Source of the DNA: Bombardia bombarda | Lineage: Eukaryota; Ascomycota; Sordariomycetes; Sordariales; Lasiosphaeriaceae | Length of the DNA: 64,000 nt | Direction: 5' to 3' | Assembly: GCA_030512295.1 (NCBI GenBank) | Contig: JAULSR010000008.1 | Span: 1,240,001 to 1,304,000 of the forward strand | Part shown: piece by piece, positions 22,896-35,000 of the stretch | Position numbering within the stretch: position 1 is the stretch's first letter | Layout of the letters: each line of letters begins with the position of its first letter | The notes under the pieces: model-generated | Told to the model about the DNA's origin: nothing | Databases searched by the model: none | Seen by the model: the letters and a program-made list of their open reading frames with translations, nothing else | Position numbers and translations under genes: made by a program

Positions 22896-23246
22896 GAAAA
22901 TCCACTACTGTAGGCGGCAGGCAAGGCGGGACGGGCAGCTAACGATTGGCCATCGCGCATCTCCCGCTGCTAGCGTGTGTGCGGGGTCGTTGTGATTTTG
23001 GCCTCGTTGCGGCGGGACGAAAAGTAGTCGCCGGACCTCTGCGCAGGAGAAACAGCTTAAGATGCTCACTAGCAGGCTTTCACATATGTCGGCGAGCGTT
23101 CCAAGTTCCAACATCACCAGCCGTCTGTGTGGTCCCGATTAAACGACAACGCGCGGCATCTTTGCCACCAGATATCCCGGGGTTTCATGCGCCGAAAAGA
23201 TATCGACTTGACTGTCTGCCTGTAGGCTCCGATTCTGGTCGCAGTC
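22896..23246. other. Intergenic, between DUF7924-like gene and JmjC remnant
   Basis: No clear gene. It probably includes the DUF7924-like promoter and degenerate 5' parts of the next gene. Confidence 0.4.
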
Positions 23247-23895
23247 ATGACCATAGTGTACGCCCTGTATGCGATTGGCCGATTGACGGGGCGTATCTGG
23301 CCCAGGCCATCCTTGAAAAGTGCCGGGAAGCCAACAAGACGTCGAACAGCCGAGGTTCTCACACAGCCAGAGTCCCGCTGCCAATTCTTCGAAGGTGCGA
23401 GCACCCTGATACGGATGGAAAGAACGGTGTGATCGAGTTACAACTCCAGAGGTCCCTATTATCACGGAAGGACAGCAACACTTTCAGTGGAGGAACCAAT
23501 CCAGGCCGATTCCCGAGTTTTTCGAATGGATAGAGGACCATGATCAGGTGGTCTCTGTTCAGATTCCCTCCCTGGAAGCCGACAAATGCTCGTATGAGCC
23601 ACGCAGTATACAACAAGTGTATAAGCGATTTCTCGCCGCAAGAGAAACAGATGATCCATGGAACATACTTGACTTCCGCTGTTCCTTACCTTCTACGCTA
23701 CCCGACTTCTTTATGGGCAGGGATTGCCAGCTTCTTGCTCAGATTCGTGATAGAGTCCTGAATAGAGCCAGCGCAGAGAGGACTGTGGCTTCTAGGGAGG
23801 ATTGGGCTGAGTGGAGAGATGTTGAGCACTGGGCGCTTCTGTCTGAGGGAGGACATTGCACAGCGCCGCATAAGCACTTACTATATCGCTTATAA
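23247..23895 (+). pseudogene. Truncated JmjC/cupin-like protein remnant
   Basis: Two readable segments exist. The first (VYALYAIGRLTGRIWPRPSL) ends near 23,400. The second (PIPEFFEWIEDHDQVVSVQI, NILDFRCSLPSTLPDFF, EWRDVEHWALLSEGG) ends at 23,895. The second resembles the front of a fungal JmjC-domain family in which the residues after EGG read roughly TAPH-x-D and hold the Fe(II) ligands. Here the reading stops at CTAPHKHLLYRL, so the HxD motif and all of the distal barrel are missing. Between the segments the frame changes; either a 46-nt intron (donor at about 23,395) or a lesion explains it. Likely a dead gene fragment in the accessory block, next to an intact DUF7924-like gene. Confidence 0.55.
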
Positions 23896-24791
23896 GTCTG
23901 TCACAACGAGACAAGTCATGATGAAGAGTTTCATTGATCATATCTCGACGGCGATCTTGAAGTTTTGAGGCCCGTTGCATACGTAGACATGGATGGGAGC
24001 AGATATAATGGGAGCAGATATAATGGGAGCAGATATAGTGGGAGCAGATGTGATGAGAGCTGATATGATGAGGGCAGATATGATGGGAGTAACGTCTCTC
24101 AGCTGCACCACTCTCTCATTTTATAATTCTATGCCCGCAATGTCTCTTTTGTGGGTTTCCCTGAACCCAAAGACTCAGTGAACAGCAGAGCTGGCGACGA
24201 CGTTCTATTACAGCACCAGGCGCCCGCTACAAGGTGGTAACATTCGGGGCTTATTCCCGGGGGGCGGCTTCAAGAGCGCTGTGGTGCAATCCGCCAGAAG
24301 CCACGAATCCGGCTCCTGCCCCCCGGAAATGCCAAAAATGGGGGCCACGAGAGCAAACGACTGCCAGGAGTCAGGCAACATCTATAAATGTGCGATGTGA
24401 GTGCAGCTTCAGTTTGACGACTGCAATTTCGAGGTGGACAAGCTTGACACGATGATTTTCAACCTCCTTCTTTTTTGCATAGGCACGCCGAGCTACGCGG
24501 TTGCGCAAACGGAGGACTTGTCAATTGGGCGAGGTAGCTGCAGGTCTAGGCTATTGCATCCAGTACCGTTGCTCCAGCGAGGGATGAGACTAGGGTGGAA
24601 CTCCTTGGCTGGCGTACCTACTCGTATGAATGCATTCTCTGACGTAGTCTTCGGTTGGTTGAAGATGTTTCGGCGGGTTCGGCATTTCTTTTATCCATTG
24701 ACCAACTACATCGTGACCCACATTTCAAGGTGTCAGCTTCAACCGCTTCAACCCACCCCTTAGTCATACCAAATTCTTACAATAACACACA
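23896..24791. other. Intergenic with minisatellite
   Basis: No gene is recognised. It contains the 15-bp minisatellite at 23,993-24,097 and an inverted repeat around 24,257 (TTCCCGGGGGGCGG facing CTGCCCCCCGGAAAT). Confidence 0.45.
23993..24097. repeat. 15-bp minisatellite, 7 units
   Basis: Seven tandem units of ATGGGAGCAGATATA decay gradually from 5' to 3'. The first three are identical. Confidence 0.9.
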
Positions 24792-25874
24792 ATGGCCACA
24801 ATGCAGGCCCGTATTGAAGAGCTGTCGAAGCTCCAGATAGCAGAGTTCTTTTCCGATAATGTCTCTGCGACACAGGAACAATGCAACCAAGCCGCTAAAC
24901 AGATACTAGGCCGGCCTGTCCGCCCAGCACCTGTACAAGGCTCAACCAGCTACACCGTCGTGCCCGATGACGACGTTGGGGAATGTGTCGTCCAGTATCG
25001 CGCTAGCGACTTTTCCCTAGACCTCGACTTCCTCCGATGCATAGAACAAACCTACGGGCGCTTCGTGCCACGCCACTGGGACTCTGGCAGCCTGGGCAAT
25101 CTCCACATCTATACGATGGGCAATATGGGAGGGGTCTCTGTGTATCTTGCCCTGGACCAGTTATACGGGAATCAATGCCACCTCCTAAGACAAACCCTGC
25201 AAGACTTTGCCAGGTCCGTCGATACCACACCCATGTCCCCTGCTCTCTCCCCTCTGACTTTGAGGAACCCGCACAGCTGACTCTGCCGATGCAGCTTCTT
25301 CGCCTCGGCGTGGCACAACACGCCGGCATCGATGCCGTCCCCAAGCCGCGAGGAGCTGTACTCCGACTACTTGTCGCGGCTCTCGCAGCTCTCCCTGGGG
25401 CTTCCCGAGCGATTTCGCCCAACGCTAAAGCGCCTCATCTCTAATCTCCCGAGGCTCTTTGCCGAAGACTGGCCGCTGGTGCCCAACCACACTGACCTCT
25501 TAGAGAATAACATCCACGTGCACCGGGAGACGGGCCGCATTGCGGGCATCTGCGATTGGAAGGATACCACCATTGGTCCGTTTGGGACGTCGCTCGGGGG
25601 CCTTGAGACCCTACTAGGGATCCGTACGAGGGAGGACGGCTGGCGCTGCCATGCCAACCAGGGGGAGCTCCGGGACCTGTTCTGGAAGGCCTTTTATTCC
25701 GCTATGGGGCCAGTTTCACCGGAGCAGATGGACCGCATTGAAGATGCGAGATTAGTTGGCATCTTCCTCGATAATGGGTTTGTGTATGTGAATGCTGAGG
25801 ACCAGGTTCCCGTCAGTGAGGGTAGCTTTAACTTGAAGTACCTCGAGGCAGTAACTCTGAGGCTCTGGGCATAG
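24792..25874 (+). CDS. APH-like (aminoglycoside phosphotransferase family) kinase
   Basis: Exons 24792-25213 and 25295-25874, with an 81-nt GT-AG intron, encode 333 aa. The C-lobe has the catalytic loop VPNHTDLLENNIHV, with the catalytic Asp in the HxD position and Asn five residues later, and the metal-binding ICDWKD in place of DFG. These define the protein-kinase-like APH/choline kinase fold. Fungal members of this expanded family phosphorylate small molecules or are of unknown role; drug resistance should not be assumed. The N-lobe lacks an obvious Gly loop. I start at the first ATG of the pair MATM. A second APH-like gene lies 2.6 kb downstream on the other strand, but the two share little beyond the motifs. 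Confidence 0.75.
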
Positions 25875-26989
25875 CAAATCTAATCCCTGTGCCTGGATCC
25901 TGGAAGCCACTCCCAGCTGCCGCGTAGATCAAGGGGTGTTGATTCCTCAAGATATCCAGGACTCAGGGCCGTGGCCGAGACTTGGACCACGGGCTGTTCT
26001 TGGGCGCTCTTAAAAAATGGTAGCGGAGACTCACGTGCCAGCAATATGGCTACAGTAGACTTGACATTTTTGTGGCTGGGTTGTGGCTTAAATATCCATG
26101 ACGTACAAGGCACCCAGACGCTTCTCCGAGTATTAGCCGAGTATTATCCATATCCCCCATTCCCCCATTTGTTATCCACCTTTTTACTTTTCCGGAGCTA
26201 AACTTTAGCAGGTCACATGAACTCGAATGCATGCGAACCCATCGGACAGACCCCCCAGTTGGAAGACACAAAACCAAAAGAATTGCTTTTTACTCTGCTG
26301 TACACCGCAACGCGCCGAAGCATACGGAGTCACCTTCTTTCGCTAGGTTTGCTAACGTTCACCGGGTAGCCATCATGATAAGCGAGAACTGCTCCACGTG
26401 CGCCTCTCCTGCGACCGTTGGTACGGGACAGATGGTGATTTTCGGAGAGAAAAGTACATATTCCCCATTGATGAAGTAAGGAAGATCAGCAAGTTCTTCC
26501 TTGTAGCCCGCGACAACAATTTGTTCTCGGCACCATTGGACGTAAAACAGGCATTGAGAGAGTCCTTGATCTCGGAACAGGCACTGGAATCTGGGCGATT
26601 GAGCTGTCTGAGTACGTCCTCTCCTTGGATGAGCGTTTTCGCCTTCGAGTCTGACAAGCCCGGATGCAGAAAATATCCTCATATGATTGCACAGGGACTC
26701 GATTTCAACATGATCCAGCCTGAAATGTAAGTATGGGTAGCACACATTGCCCTTCGTTCACTCACAAGAACAGAGTTTCTCTTGGCGATCTAAAAGTGGC
26801 TACTCGCCATCTCACTCACTCACCATGATGATCCGCAATATCCTCCTTGCCATCTTGGCCGCATCGGCAAGCGCTCTTGGAAGCCTTCCCGACCTGTGAA
26901 ATATAGGTCGTGTGGGATGTATACGCAAGCTTGTGTACGCGCCATCATTTCAAAGGGACGTGGTGATCCTGAACTCCCAGCCTTGGTGG
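25875..26989. other. Intergenic, no confident gene
   Basis: Open frames on both strands at 26,359-26,745 have no family I recognise. A 24-codon ORF at 26,825-26,899 (MMIRNILLAILAASASALGS, then LPDL) looks like a signal peptide without a mature protein. Confidence 0.35.
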
Positions 26990-27503
26990 ATGGTGCCGTG
27001 GATTGCCAGTCGTTTCGGAACTGCGACGAGGATGCACGTCCTTGTCCTGTGTGTCAACTCTTGTCATCGCCTCATTGAGAACAACCGACCCCCAATCTCT
27101 GTCGATTTTCTTAGCTTCATTCTCTGAACTAAAACATCTATTCCTAGAAATGCCTGAACATCAACAAGAGACGCTACTTTCCTTGCAGACGTCGAGCCTG
27201 CCTAGGTTGGAGACCCTGGAACTTCGTTGTTGCCAGGTCTCGGGCCACAACCTTGCAGCACTTACTCAACAGCACGAGTCCCTTCTACGGGTATGCGCCT
27301 TCGATGTCACGCTGATTGGGGCTACCTGGCAGTCGATTGCGGCAGACGCACCGAGGGTGACATTTGAGGTACAGGACCCTGGTCTACCACCCCAATCGTC
27401 TTGTACGAGGACCTGGCCCCGGGATGACGCTCTCTGCTACAAAAACGACCGTACGCGCTACCATCGTCAGTTGCATGTCGTCTTTGCCAGAGCACGCAAT
27501 TGA
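26990..27503 (+). pseudogene. LRR-like fragment, possibly of an F-box protein
   Basis: The readable part (FSELKHLFLEMPEHQQ, SSLPRLETLELRCCQ, HNLAALTQQHESLLRVCAFD) has the Leu spacing of the C-terminal repeats of fungal F-box/LRR proteins. No F-box or start region is found upstream in frame. It is either a remnant or an exon of an unresolved gene. Confidence 0.4.
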
Positions 27504-27597
27504 TCCATCCCTTAACACTATTTTCACTAGTTCATAACACTCAAGAACCCTATCATGATGCCTCTTTGTACTTCACAGCAGCCGGCCGGCCTCGAAG

Positions 27598-28032
27598 TTG
27601 CCCAGTTTGGCAACTGGGATTAAGGAACAGCTCTTTCTTGAGACAAGCGAAAGTCAAGCAAGCGTAATGCCAGTCTTGACCCCGCGAGAGAGTCCTTTGA
27701 TCACCGAACGCTTGCTGCAAGGCAAAGTTGACATCGAAACTGCCTACCGACAGCGCCTAGAGCTTGGACACGAATTTTACTTGGGAGTCAAACAGCATCT
27801 GATGGCGATCCTCCAGGTTTGGGATGCCATTATTGATGAGAAAGATGCTTTTGACAAGCTCGGACGCTTGGTCTGGGATCGGCAGTTCATTGAGTCTTTC
27901 CTTCTCTGCACGGACACGATTCCAGTCAGGGTCAACATCGGGTCCTTGGGTCCCTCTGGTCTCCCAAGCAATGCTGCAGCCTTGGCACCAAGAAATATTG
28001 TTCATCCAATCGCATGCTTTTCGGTTGCCTGA
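27598..28032 (+). CDS. Hypothetical protein, uncertain
   Basis: An open frame of about 144 codons begins at a TTG rather than ATG; the first internal ATG is at 27,667. The sequence (QRLELGHEFYLGVKQHLMAI, AFDKLGRLVWDRQFIESF) is balanced and amphipathic rather than repetitive, so it may be an exon of a real gene, but I recognise no family. A splice acceptor just before 27,580 is possible. Confidence 0.25.
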   Translation: MPSLATGIKEQLFLETSESQASVMPVLTPRESPLITERLLQGKVDIETAYRQRLELGHEFYLGVKQHLMAILQVWDAIIDEKDAFDKLGRLVWDRQFIESFLLCTDTIPVRVNIGSLGPSGLPSNAAALAPRNIVHPIACFSVA

Positions 28033-28521
28033 TTGATCAACTGGTCTAACATTTTGTGGTAAACTTATGGAGGAATCGGTACAGCTGACCAACTCACTAC
28101 GCAAGGGCTAGAGATCCTCGTTCTAGACGCGAGTCGTTATTCGAGGTCATATACACGTAGCCTCCCAATGCATAACTGCCACGGGCGAAAGCAGAGTCGT
28201 TTAATGGGACAGGTGATTCTTTATAATCGCTCAACAACTGACGGAAGTGGGAACCCACCAATAGCGATGCACATTCTTGTCCAGCAGGCAGCTTGGTCGT
28301 GGAGGTGAGGTGCGGGGAGCTAAACGCATGGATTCGTGGCAGCCTCTGCAAGGACCTGCCACTCCCTCACGATGCGTTGGCAAAACCCGCCCCCGCCCCG
28401 GTTAAGATCCAGGCCCATCGTGGCAGGCAGTTTTGACGGTGAGATCGCCGGAATGTAAAGAAGCGGGCATGTCCTCTCTTGAAAAAAATTATGCCTACAC
28501 AACCACCTCGCCTATACTGTC
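28033..28521. other. Intergenic, no gene seen
   Basis: This is the 3' flank of the minus-strand kinase-like gene. No features are recognised. Confidence 0.45.
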
Positions 28522-30011
28522 TTAGAGCTCTCCATCTCGAGCCGAATGTAATAATTTGTCCGCATTTGCCAGTAGTTCCTGAATCCAAGCATCCGACTCA
28601 CGAGATTCCTCTAGCCGCTTCTTCGACGCCGCTATTGACTCACGAATCTCTTGCCACTTCTGTGCTTCTTCGTCGAGGAGGTTATGGTCCCTGAGATACT
28701 GCGTGTATTGCTTGGATGCATGCACCCGTTGTTGTATAATTTGCCGCAGTTCTTTATTCTCAGAGCGTTGAAAGAAGGCAGGAATAAAGTCGTCGCGAGG
28801 CTCGCTATAAAGTTCAGGATAGAGATACTCATAGAAGAGGAATTCAGTCTCGTTGGGATCCCGCAATATATGAGCCATTGGGAACTGTATGTTATCTTTC
28901 AAGTCCCATTCATCCGCCAGCTGGGAGTGACCAGATGATATGTGCTTCCTTGACGATAAAATACTTAGAAATTCGGAAAATAAGCTGATCTTAGTACCGA
29001 CCGATACAGGGTCATGACCAGTGATCCATACTGGCGGTACGAATGCGAGCCGTGGGACCAGCTCTGAGAACTCCCAGTCAATAATGCCACGGAGATGCAG
29101 CTCGTCGTCCACAATAATATTCTCCGCGCGGAAGTCAGGGTGAAGTAGACAAAAGGTAGTGTCGCCATCACCTTCAAGTCCAAGGGTCTGTTGGGTAGTA
29201 TAAACAGCAAATAATTGGCGCTCGGCGCACTGTTGAGAAAGATGCTGGTAGGGGATGCTCCACAAGCAATGCATTAAACGATACTGCTCCTCAATAAACT
29301 CCCCTGCAGTGGTTGCGATAAAGCGAGGAGCATTATATCCATCAACCTGGAGTTCATTCTTTCGCAACGAGAAGGCGCCAACGACTTGTGGTCTGCATAT
29401 AGGATCCTTTGTTGACTGTGGGGTGAAGGATTCTTCCCGGGGAGGCATAAGAGCCCTGGCCGTCTCGTTATTGCCTATCAAGGAGCCTCCTTGGGAAAAT
29501 TCGAGACCTCGGAGTTGGGCAAGCACGTCCGCAATCTCACTTAATAGTTGATGCCGCTGGTCCTTAGAACCCTTCCGTAGCATTGCCTTCTCCAGAGGCC
29601 TGCCGTCGATGTATCCTAAGAACATAAAAACTTGAAGCGCCGAACTATTGCGTTGGAGTCGACTGCGGCCATATGCGTAGACTTGGGGGATAGGGATATT
29701 GGTGTGGTCCCGCAGGTATCTATGCTCATATAGTCAGTAATAAGTAGCGTTAAGGGGAAGAGGGGATAAAGCCTGGCGACGACAACATACTGCATAGTAT
29801 AGACCTCGCTGCAAACCTTATCCCACACATCGTGGACTGCCGGCTCAAGAGGGAGCCTGACAAGACGAGTCGTGCCATCTGAGAAGTCAACGACAAAGCA
29901 AACATTAAAGCTGCCATTTGACTGGCATCTGATGTTACATGATAAGCCACCGTTATGCTTGGAGGCTAGGGCACAGATTGCATCCTTGTCGATAGAGTCA
30001 ATAAAGGTCAT
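28522..30011 (-). CDS. APH-like phosphotransferase family protein
   Basis: Exons 30011-29791 and 29719-28522, with a 71-nt GT-AG intron, encode 472 aa. The splice restores VYTMQYLRDHTNIPIPQVYA, the usual hinge of fungal APH-family proteins. Further on, VFMFLGYIDGRPLEKA is followed by the catalytic loop LLHPDFRAENIIVDDE (HxDxxxxN) and RGIIDWEFSE (the DFG equivalent). The N-terminal NGSFNVCFVVDFSDG supplies the nucleotide-binding lobe. The C-terminus is a charged helix (about residues 400-472), a common extension in this lineage. The true substrate is unknown. All key residues are present, so it looks functional, unlike the neighbouring remnants. Confidence 0.78.
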
Positions 30012-32356
30012 TTGACTGTTGTTTGATCTGCTTGTCCGAGGGGGGTCGAAGTTCTAATGGAGACTGGAGGCGCCCGGAGGAGTTGGCGAAGGTGGGCCAG
30101 GCAATATTTCCACGGGAGGAAGAGGAAGCGCTTGATAAGGGGGAACGTGGAGAAAGGCAAGCCGAATGCATTTGGGCGACTCGTCTAGTACCGATGGAAA
30201 GTGTGACGTGAGCTGGATTTGTGCAGGTTGGGAATGGAAGAAGATTCTGCTTGAAGTCGTTGAAACCGAGGTATAGTGCCGTTGAGGCCACCCGCATTTA
30301 GACGTTCAACCTATGAATGGGCTTCTGTGATTGTGATGAGTGCAAGTCCAAGGAGTACTTGCAGATGCATTGTTGGCAAAGGATGACGGTAGTGGCGCCC
30401 CGTTGAGACTACTGTTTGACTTTTCCTTCCGTTTTGGTTGGCATAAGTTTGCATAAATCATGTCGATTAGTTATGAATGTTATTGTTTTCCAGGTTCAAG
30501 GGCTTTGCTGTGGGACTGGTTTGCGGGGCTTCGCGGCGCTGGGCGTTCGTTGCCAGTACCCAGGGCTTGGGGTTGTCCGACTGACTGGGAAGTCATGTTT
30601 GCGGGTACTAGTCAGGTTGATTCTTGCGGCGCTTAGGAATTAGGGGACTAGTCACGAGCCAGCATTGCTCAGGCTGGTGGGCATGAGAACAAGTAGCGCT
30701 CTACGGCGGCTTCTTGGGGGGATGGCCAGTCCCATCCATTCCCAGAATTGGCGGGACTGGTTTGCGTCAGCGGTTTCGGTGCATGGTACTCGTAACGCCT
30801 GCGTCGTGCCCAAGCAGGGGGCCAGTCCCTTGGATGCATTCACTTAGGGGAGCAGCTCGCAGGTCGGTTAGGCTGTAATTTAGTATATTGGATGACCTGA
30901 ATACGCGCAATTCAATGGTGTACTTATTCCAGAGACGCGTGCGAAGGTTGTAAAACGGCTCCTTCAGTTAGATTTCACCGAAAAAACGCACTTAATCTAT
31001 TATATCTCAACAGCGCAACAATTTTAACTGTTTTCCAGCTCGATCCGTGCGAATAATAAACCTATCAACCTTCGCACGCGTACCCAGAGTGTGATTAAAA
31101 AAAAAAAAGGCCCGCATTCGATCGCGCGCATTCAGGGCATTTTGTATTCTAAACGGCAACTGCGCGCATCGCCGCGCCGGCGTGATATTGTGGGCTGAAG
31201 CCATCTCCATTCCACGGCTCAAACTCGCAATTTTCGATTTTCGTCGTTCAAACCACACCCACTAGCGCGAAAAGTGGGGCAATGACATGGTGTTGCAACA
31301 CACAGCAGTTGTCAAGGAGCCTGTCAAGGAGCCTGTCATTCCGCCAGCCGATGTCAAGGGAGAGCCGCCTTAGCGCACCCTGTCACCGAGATCCGGGACT
31401 GGGAATCATGTTTACCCTTGCAGAGAGCCGTTTCTGGCGCTCGTCTTTCAGAGCGCCATTTCTATACGCACGGAAAGGAATACCGAGTCCATAGAGTCTT
31501 GGTATGCGCACCAGAGTGGCCTTTTCGGCTACTGTTGAAGGTGAGAGAGAGGCTTGAGAGATGTCGTCGTGGCAATCCTTTTTGAGACCCAGATGGCTGG
31601 ACGAGAACAAAGTGCAGCATGTGATCAAGGACTTGGGAGAGCTTTGACGTTTGATCTCGTTATGTATGCGCACCGAAATGGCAGGTTCTGAGCTGATACT
31701 AGATAGTTAAGAGGACAACAATACTGGCCAGACTGGGGAATCAGGCGGACGAGGTGGGAGGATTGTTCAGCCAATATCCGCAACTCTGTGCCTTGGGTAT
31801 CCCTTCTCTCACCGTTTGGCTTCTCTATGGGTTCCCGAAAAAAGGGGTACGCGTTCGACGGGGAGAGTCTAACAGCTAATGCTAGAGCAAATCCACGGAC
31901 TCACTTTCGGCGGCAAGGCGAGGCGGGGCTCATGTAAGGTAAGTTGTTAGCACCCCGCCGTAGTTGACTCTCAGCGCGTAGGGCGGCGTGGGGCGGCAAA
32001 ATGATATTGCAGCAAACGAATCACAAAACTACCGCAGCAACATCACGTACCTGCGCGTGATTACGCTACTTCGCCGCCCCGTCTTTGGGCTTTGCCCCTG
32101 GACACCTTATACGTCTCGTTCTCTGGATTCTTATTTCTTCTGTCTTCCGCAAACCGGATCTGTTTAAGCCGACTACTTGAACGGTGATATTACAGTGTCC
32201 TGGTCCGATTTAGACCCTAGGCTTACCAATACGCCAGAGAATTATAGGTGAGTCGGCGATTAGTCTCTGTTTATAGTACTTATGTGTACTAAATTCGGGT
32301 TTAGAGGAACTTAACTGCCAAAGAGAAGACTTGGTTGCTGGTATAATCACCGCTCT
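30012..32356. other. Long intergenic region, no gene seen
   Basis: About 2.3 kb without a recognised gene. It holds a 13-bp duplication near 31,312-31,340 (GTCAAGGAGCCT twice), an A12 run near 31,097 and a pair of opposed GGGGCGGC / GCCGCCCC segments at 31,990 and 32,075. Composition is ordinary. Confidence 0.45.
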
Positions 32357-35000
32357 TTATGGTCTTGTTGACCGGTTACGCACACGTGAGGTGTGCATCT
32401 TCGGATGCCAATTAATCCTGCTTGGTGCACTGGTAAAGCACATGGGTCCACTCAACCTATTAGAGCTCGTCTGTCTCCTCTTCACCTTCGTACAGTAATG
32501 TACCTGAAGCGACCCCATACTCCGCTCTCGGTCCGGAAAGGCTTGCGTAAACCGCTTGTGGATCTCCTTCCACGACAAGCCCTGGCTCTTCAGTTCGACA
32601 AGGAGGTTGTCTTCGGGCGTTAAGGGGGTTCCTCCGCCTCGTCTCAGAGAGCGACTTTCCTTGGCTCGAGACTTATCTTGTGGCTGTCTTGCCGTGCAGT
32701 CTTCGCGTTTGTGCGTCGCGCAGGAGTCCCAAGTGAACTGCAGCTGGAAAGTCCCCAGGCCATCCACGATCACACGTTTGAGAACTGCATTCCCAAGCGA
32801 CCATTTCTCAAACATCGCCCTAGGAACCTGGTCGTTCCCTTCATTGATGGAACCCTGAGAGGATCGAGAGACATTGTGTCGGCCAGACTGCGTCCGGCCT
32901 GAGGCTGATGCTCGGGCTTGTGGTTGGGAGGCTGCGTCGTGGGAGCGAAGATGCCGTCGGGTGCGGAGGCTGGCCAACGTGGTAAGAGAGCTCGCCTTAC
33001 GGCGCTTGGGGGGTGGCGGGCGAATGTCGTCGCCTATCCTCGTCTTCCTCGTCCTCCGTCCGCGGCCCGTCGCGCCGACAAGCCGGACGGCGTCGAGGGC
33101 CGTCTTGGTCGTCGGATTGCTTTCCAGCTCCCCCTTCATCCCCAGGATTGACGCTAAGCATGTGGGGGGAACGAAAGCACCCGTGACGAACCTTTTCCCC
33201 CCTCCGACCCAGCTTCGGCTTGGCTGGCGGCTTGGCCTCGGATGGATCCCTGTTTGCTTCCTGACGTTTGGCTGCAGGTGGTCGTTCGTCAAACTCCTCG
33301 TCAATGTCCTCATCCTGCTCTGCCTCAGAACTATCAAGAGATGGAGGAGGGTGCTCATCATCGCTGCGACCACCATCACTATCTGGTTCGGCACCTTGGA
33401 CCTTGGATCAGTTTGCCGAGACGAGCCTCGCTCGAACCGTGGGGCTGAGGGGCACGTGTTCTGCGACGCTTAGAACCCTGCGACCGTATGGTGTCACCAT
33501 CATTCTCATCTTGATCTCATCACTAATTGCGGGAGAGTAGTTGTCGGTCCCAGCATCAACGCGGCTAGGACCCTGCGATCGGAGCTTGTGTGTGCCGGTC
33601 CTCGTTATCCCCGTCAGAGCAGGAGTGGCAGTTGGGCGGCGGAGGGGTGACCGTATGCCATTTTGTTCTTGATCTTGCTCTCCTTCGGCCAAAGGCGCTT
33701 CAGCCGCGGTTATATTGGTGTGTAGACCGTCCAAGTCGTTGTTCTCATCGTCCAGCAGCGTCGGTGTGTTTGCCCGACTCTCCCGTGATTGTGGTGGCAT
33801 AGCAGAGCCCTCCTCATTCTGCTCTCCGTCGTCTGGAACCGGAGGATGGTGATGTTCTAGGTCGCTCGTCTGATCACTATCGCACTAGTGATGATGGCAC
33901 TGAGAGGGGTGGTTGTCGGACCTCTTGTCATGGTAGACATCGGTGAAGATTATATGTTTCCCGCTGGCCGTGATACCTGTGCCGTCTGGATCCCTGGCTC
34001 CGGGATTGAAATAGCCTACGTCGTCGGGTTTCAGTGTCGACGGTCGAGCATTGTCGCCGCCGGCTTGTTGCACATTTTGTTGTGGTTGCTGCTGTCTGTC
34101 TTGACGATTGAATGCCTCAGCGATCAGGTCGGCGACTGTGGCCCGTTGGTTGTTCATTGCCGTGTTCAACAGCTGTACGGCGCCCTCGATTGTGAGCGGC
34201 TGCTGTACCGGCTGGCCTCCATTTGAGTTTGACATGTTGCTATTTCTACCGAGTTCCGGTTCCGACAGAAATGAACTTGTAGAATTGTACAGGTCTGATC
34301 GACTCTCGAAGTTGAAGTTGGTCAAGGGTGATTGGGGTGTCGATTTGACTGGTTCTTGTGCCGTGTGTGTCGTGTAAACGCTGGATGTTGGGTGGGTTGG
34401 TGGCGACCAGTTGATGCCGATAGGTCTGTCGTCTACTCCTTGAGCCAGTGATTGAGCTCGAGCCGTGCGTTCGTCGTTGACAATTCGGCGTGCCGTGCTG
34501 GGGTCGAGGTCGCTGTTGGCTCGACTCCTGTTTGGTCGGCCCCAGTTGTTGGCAAATTCGATACGCTGTCGAGAAGGATTTCGGAAGGGTGTGCCTAGAA
34601 AACTGGCTGAGGTGAATGAAGCTGTGGATGTGTCACCGTGTGGATGTGATGTCTGTGGGTTTGCTGTATTTCCTTGCGAAGTTGATTGTGTTGAACGCGA
34701 CGCTCCTTGCCGGGTATTCTCTCGTGGGGCCGCGTACCGTGTACGCCAGTTGCGCAGGAACGCTTCAAAAGTGCGCGCCTATTGAACCAGTCGAGGGGAA
34801 AATCGTCCTCAAGAGTCCCTTCTCTATATGCGGGGTTCGGGGCAATCAGGCGTGCAAATCTCAAGTCCAGGTCGGAAATCAGGGTGACGAATAGGTGTCC
34901 AGTTTGCTGAAAGCGTAGCAATTGACGTAAAAGAGCTGGTGGTCGAGGCACACTGTTGCCATCACGCTGCCAGTGATACCGTGCTGTTGAATGGTAGAAG
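32357..35000 (-). pseudogene. Decayed retroelement-like ORF with SANT/Myb-like C-terminus
   Basis: On the minus strand a mostly single reading frame runs from about 34,780 (TFEAFLRNWRTRYAAPREN) to 32,357. An upstream piece in another frame (HLFVTLISDLDLRFARLI, EGTLEDDFPLDWFN) extends it to about 35,000. The middle contains VGYFNPGARDPDGTGI and GKHIIFTDVYH, a pattern I associate with fungal retroelement Gag-like proteins. The tail has LTPEDNLLVELKSQGLSWKE and ERSMGSLQVHYCTKVKR, a SANT/Myb-like helix set. The frame is broken by TAG at about 33,885 (HHH*CDSDQTSD), TGA at about 33,408 (VSAN*SKVQGAEP) and a one-base slip at a G6 run near 33,208. No LTR is found at either side. Composition is not strongly RIP-like. 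It could be a decayed host gene rather than a transposon. Confidence 0.5.

Noticed and set aside
23993..24097. ORF of MGADIMGADI repeats
   Set aside because: Translation of a 15-bp minisatellite.
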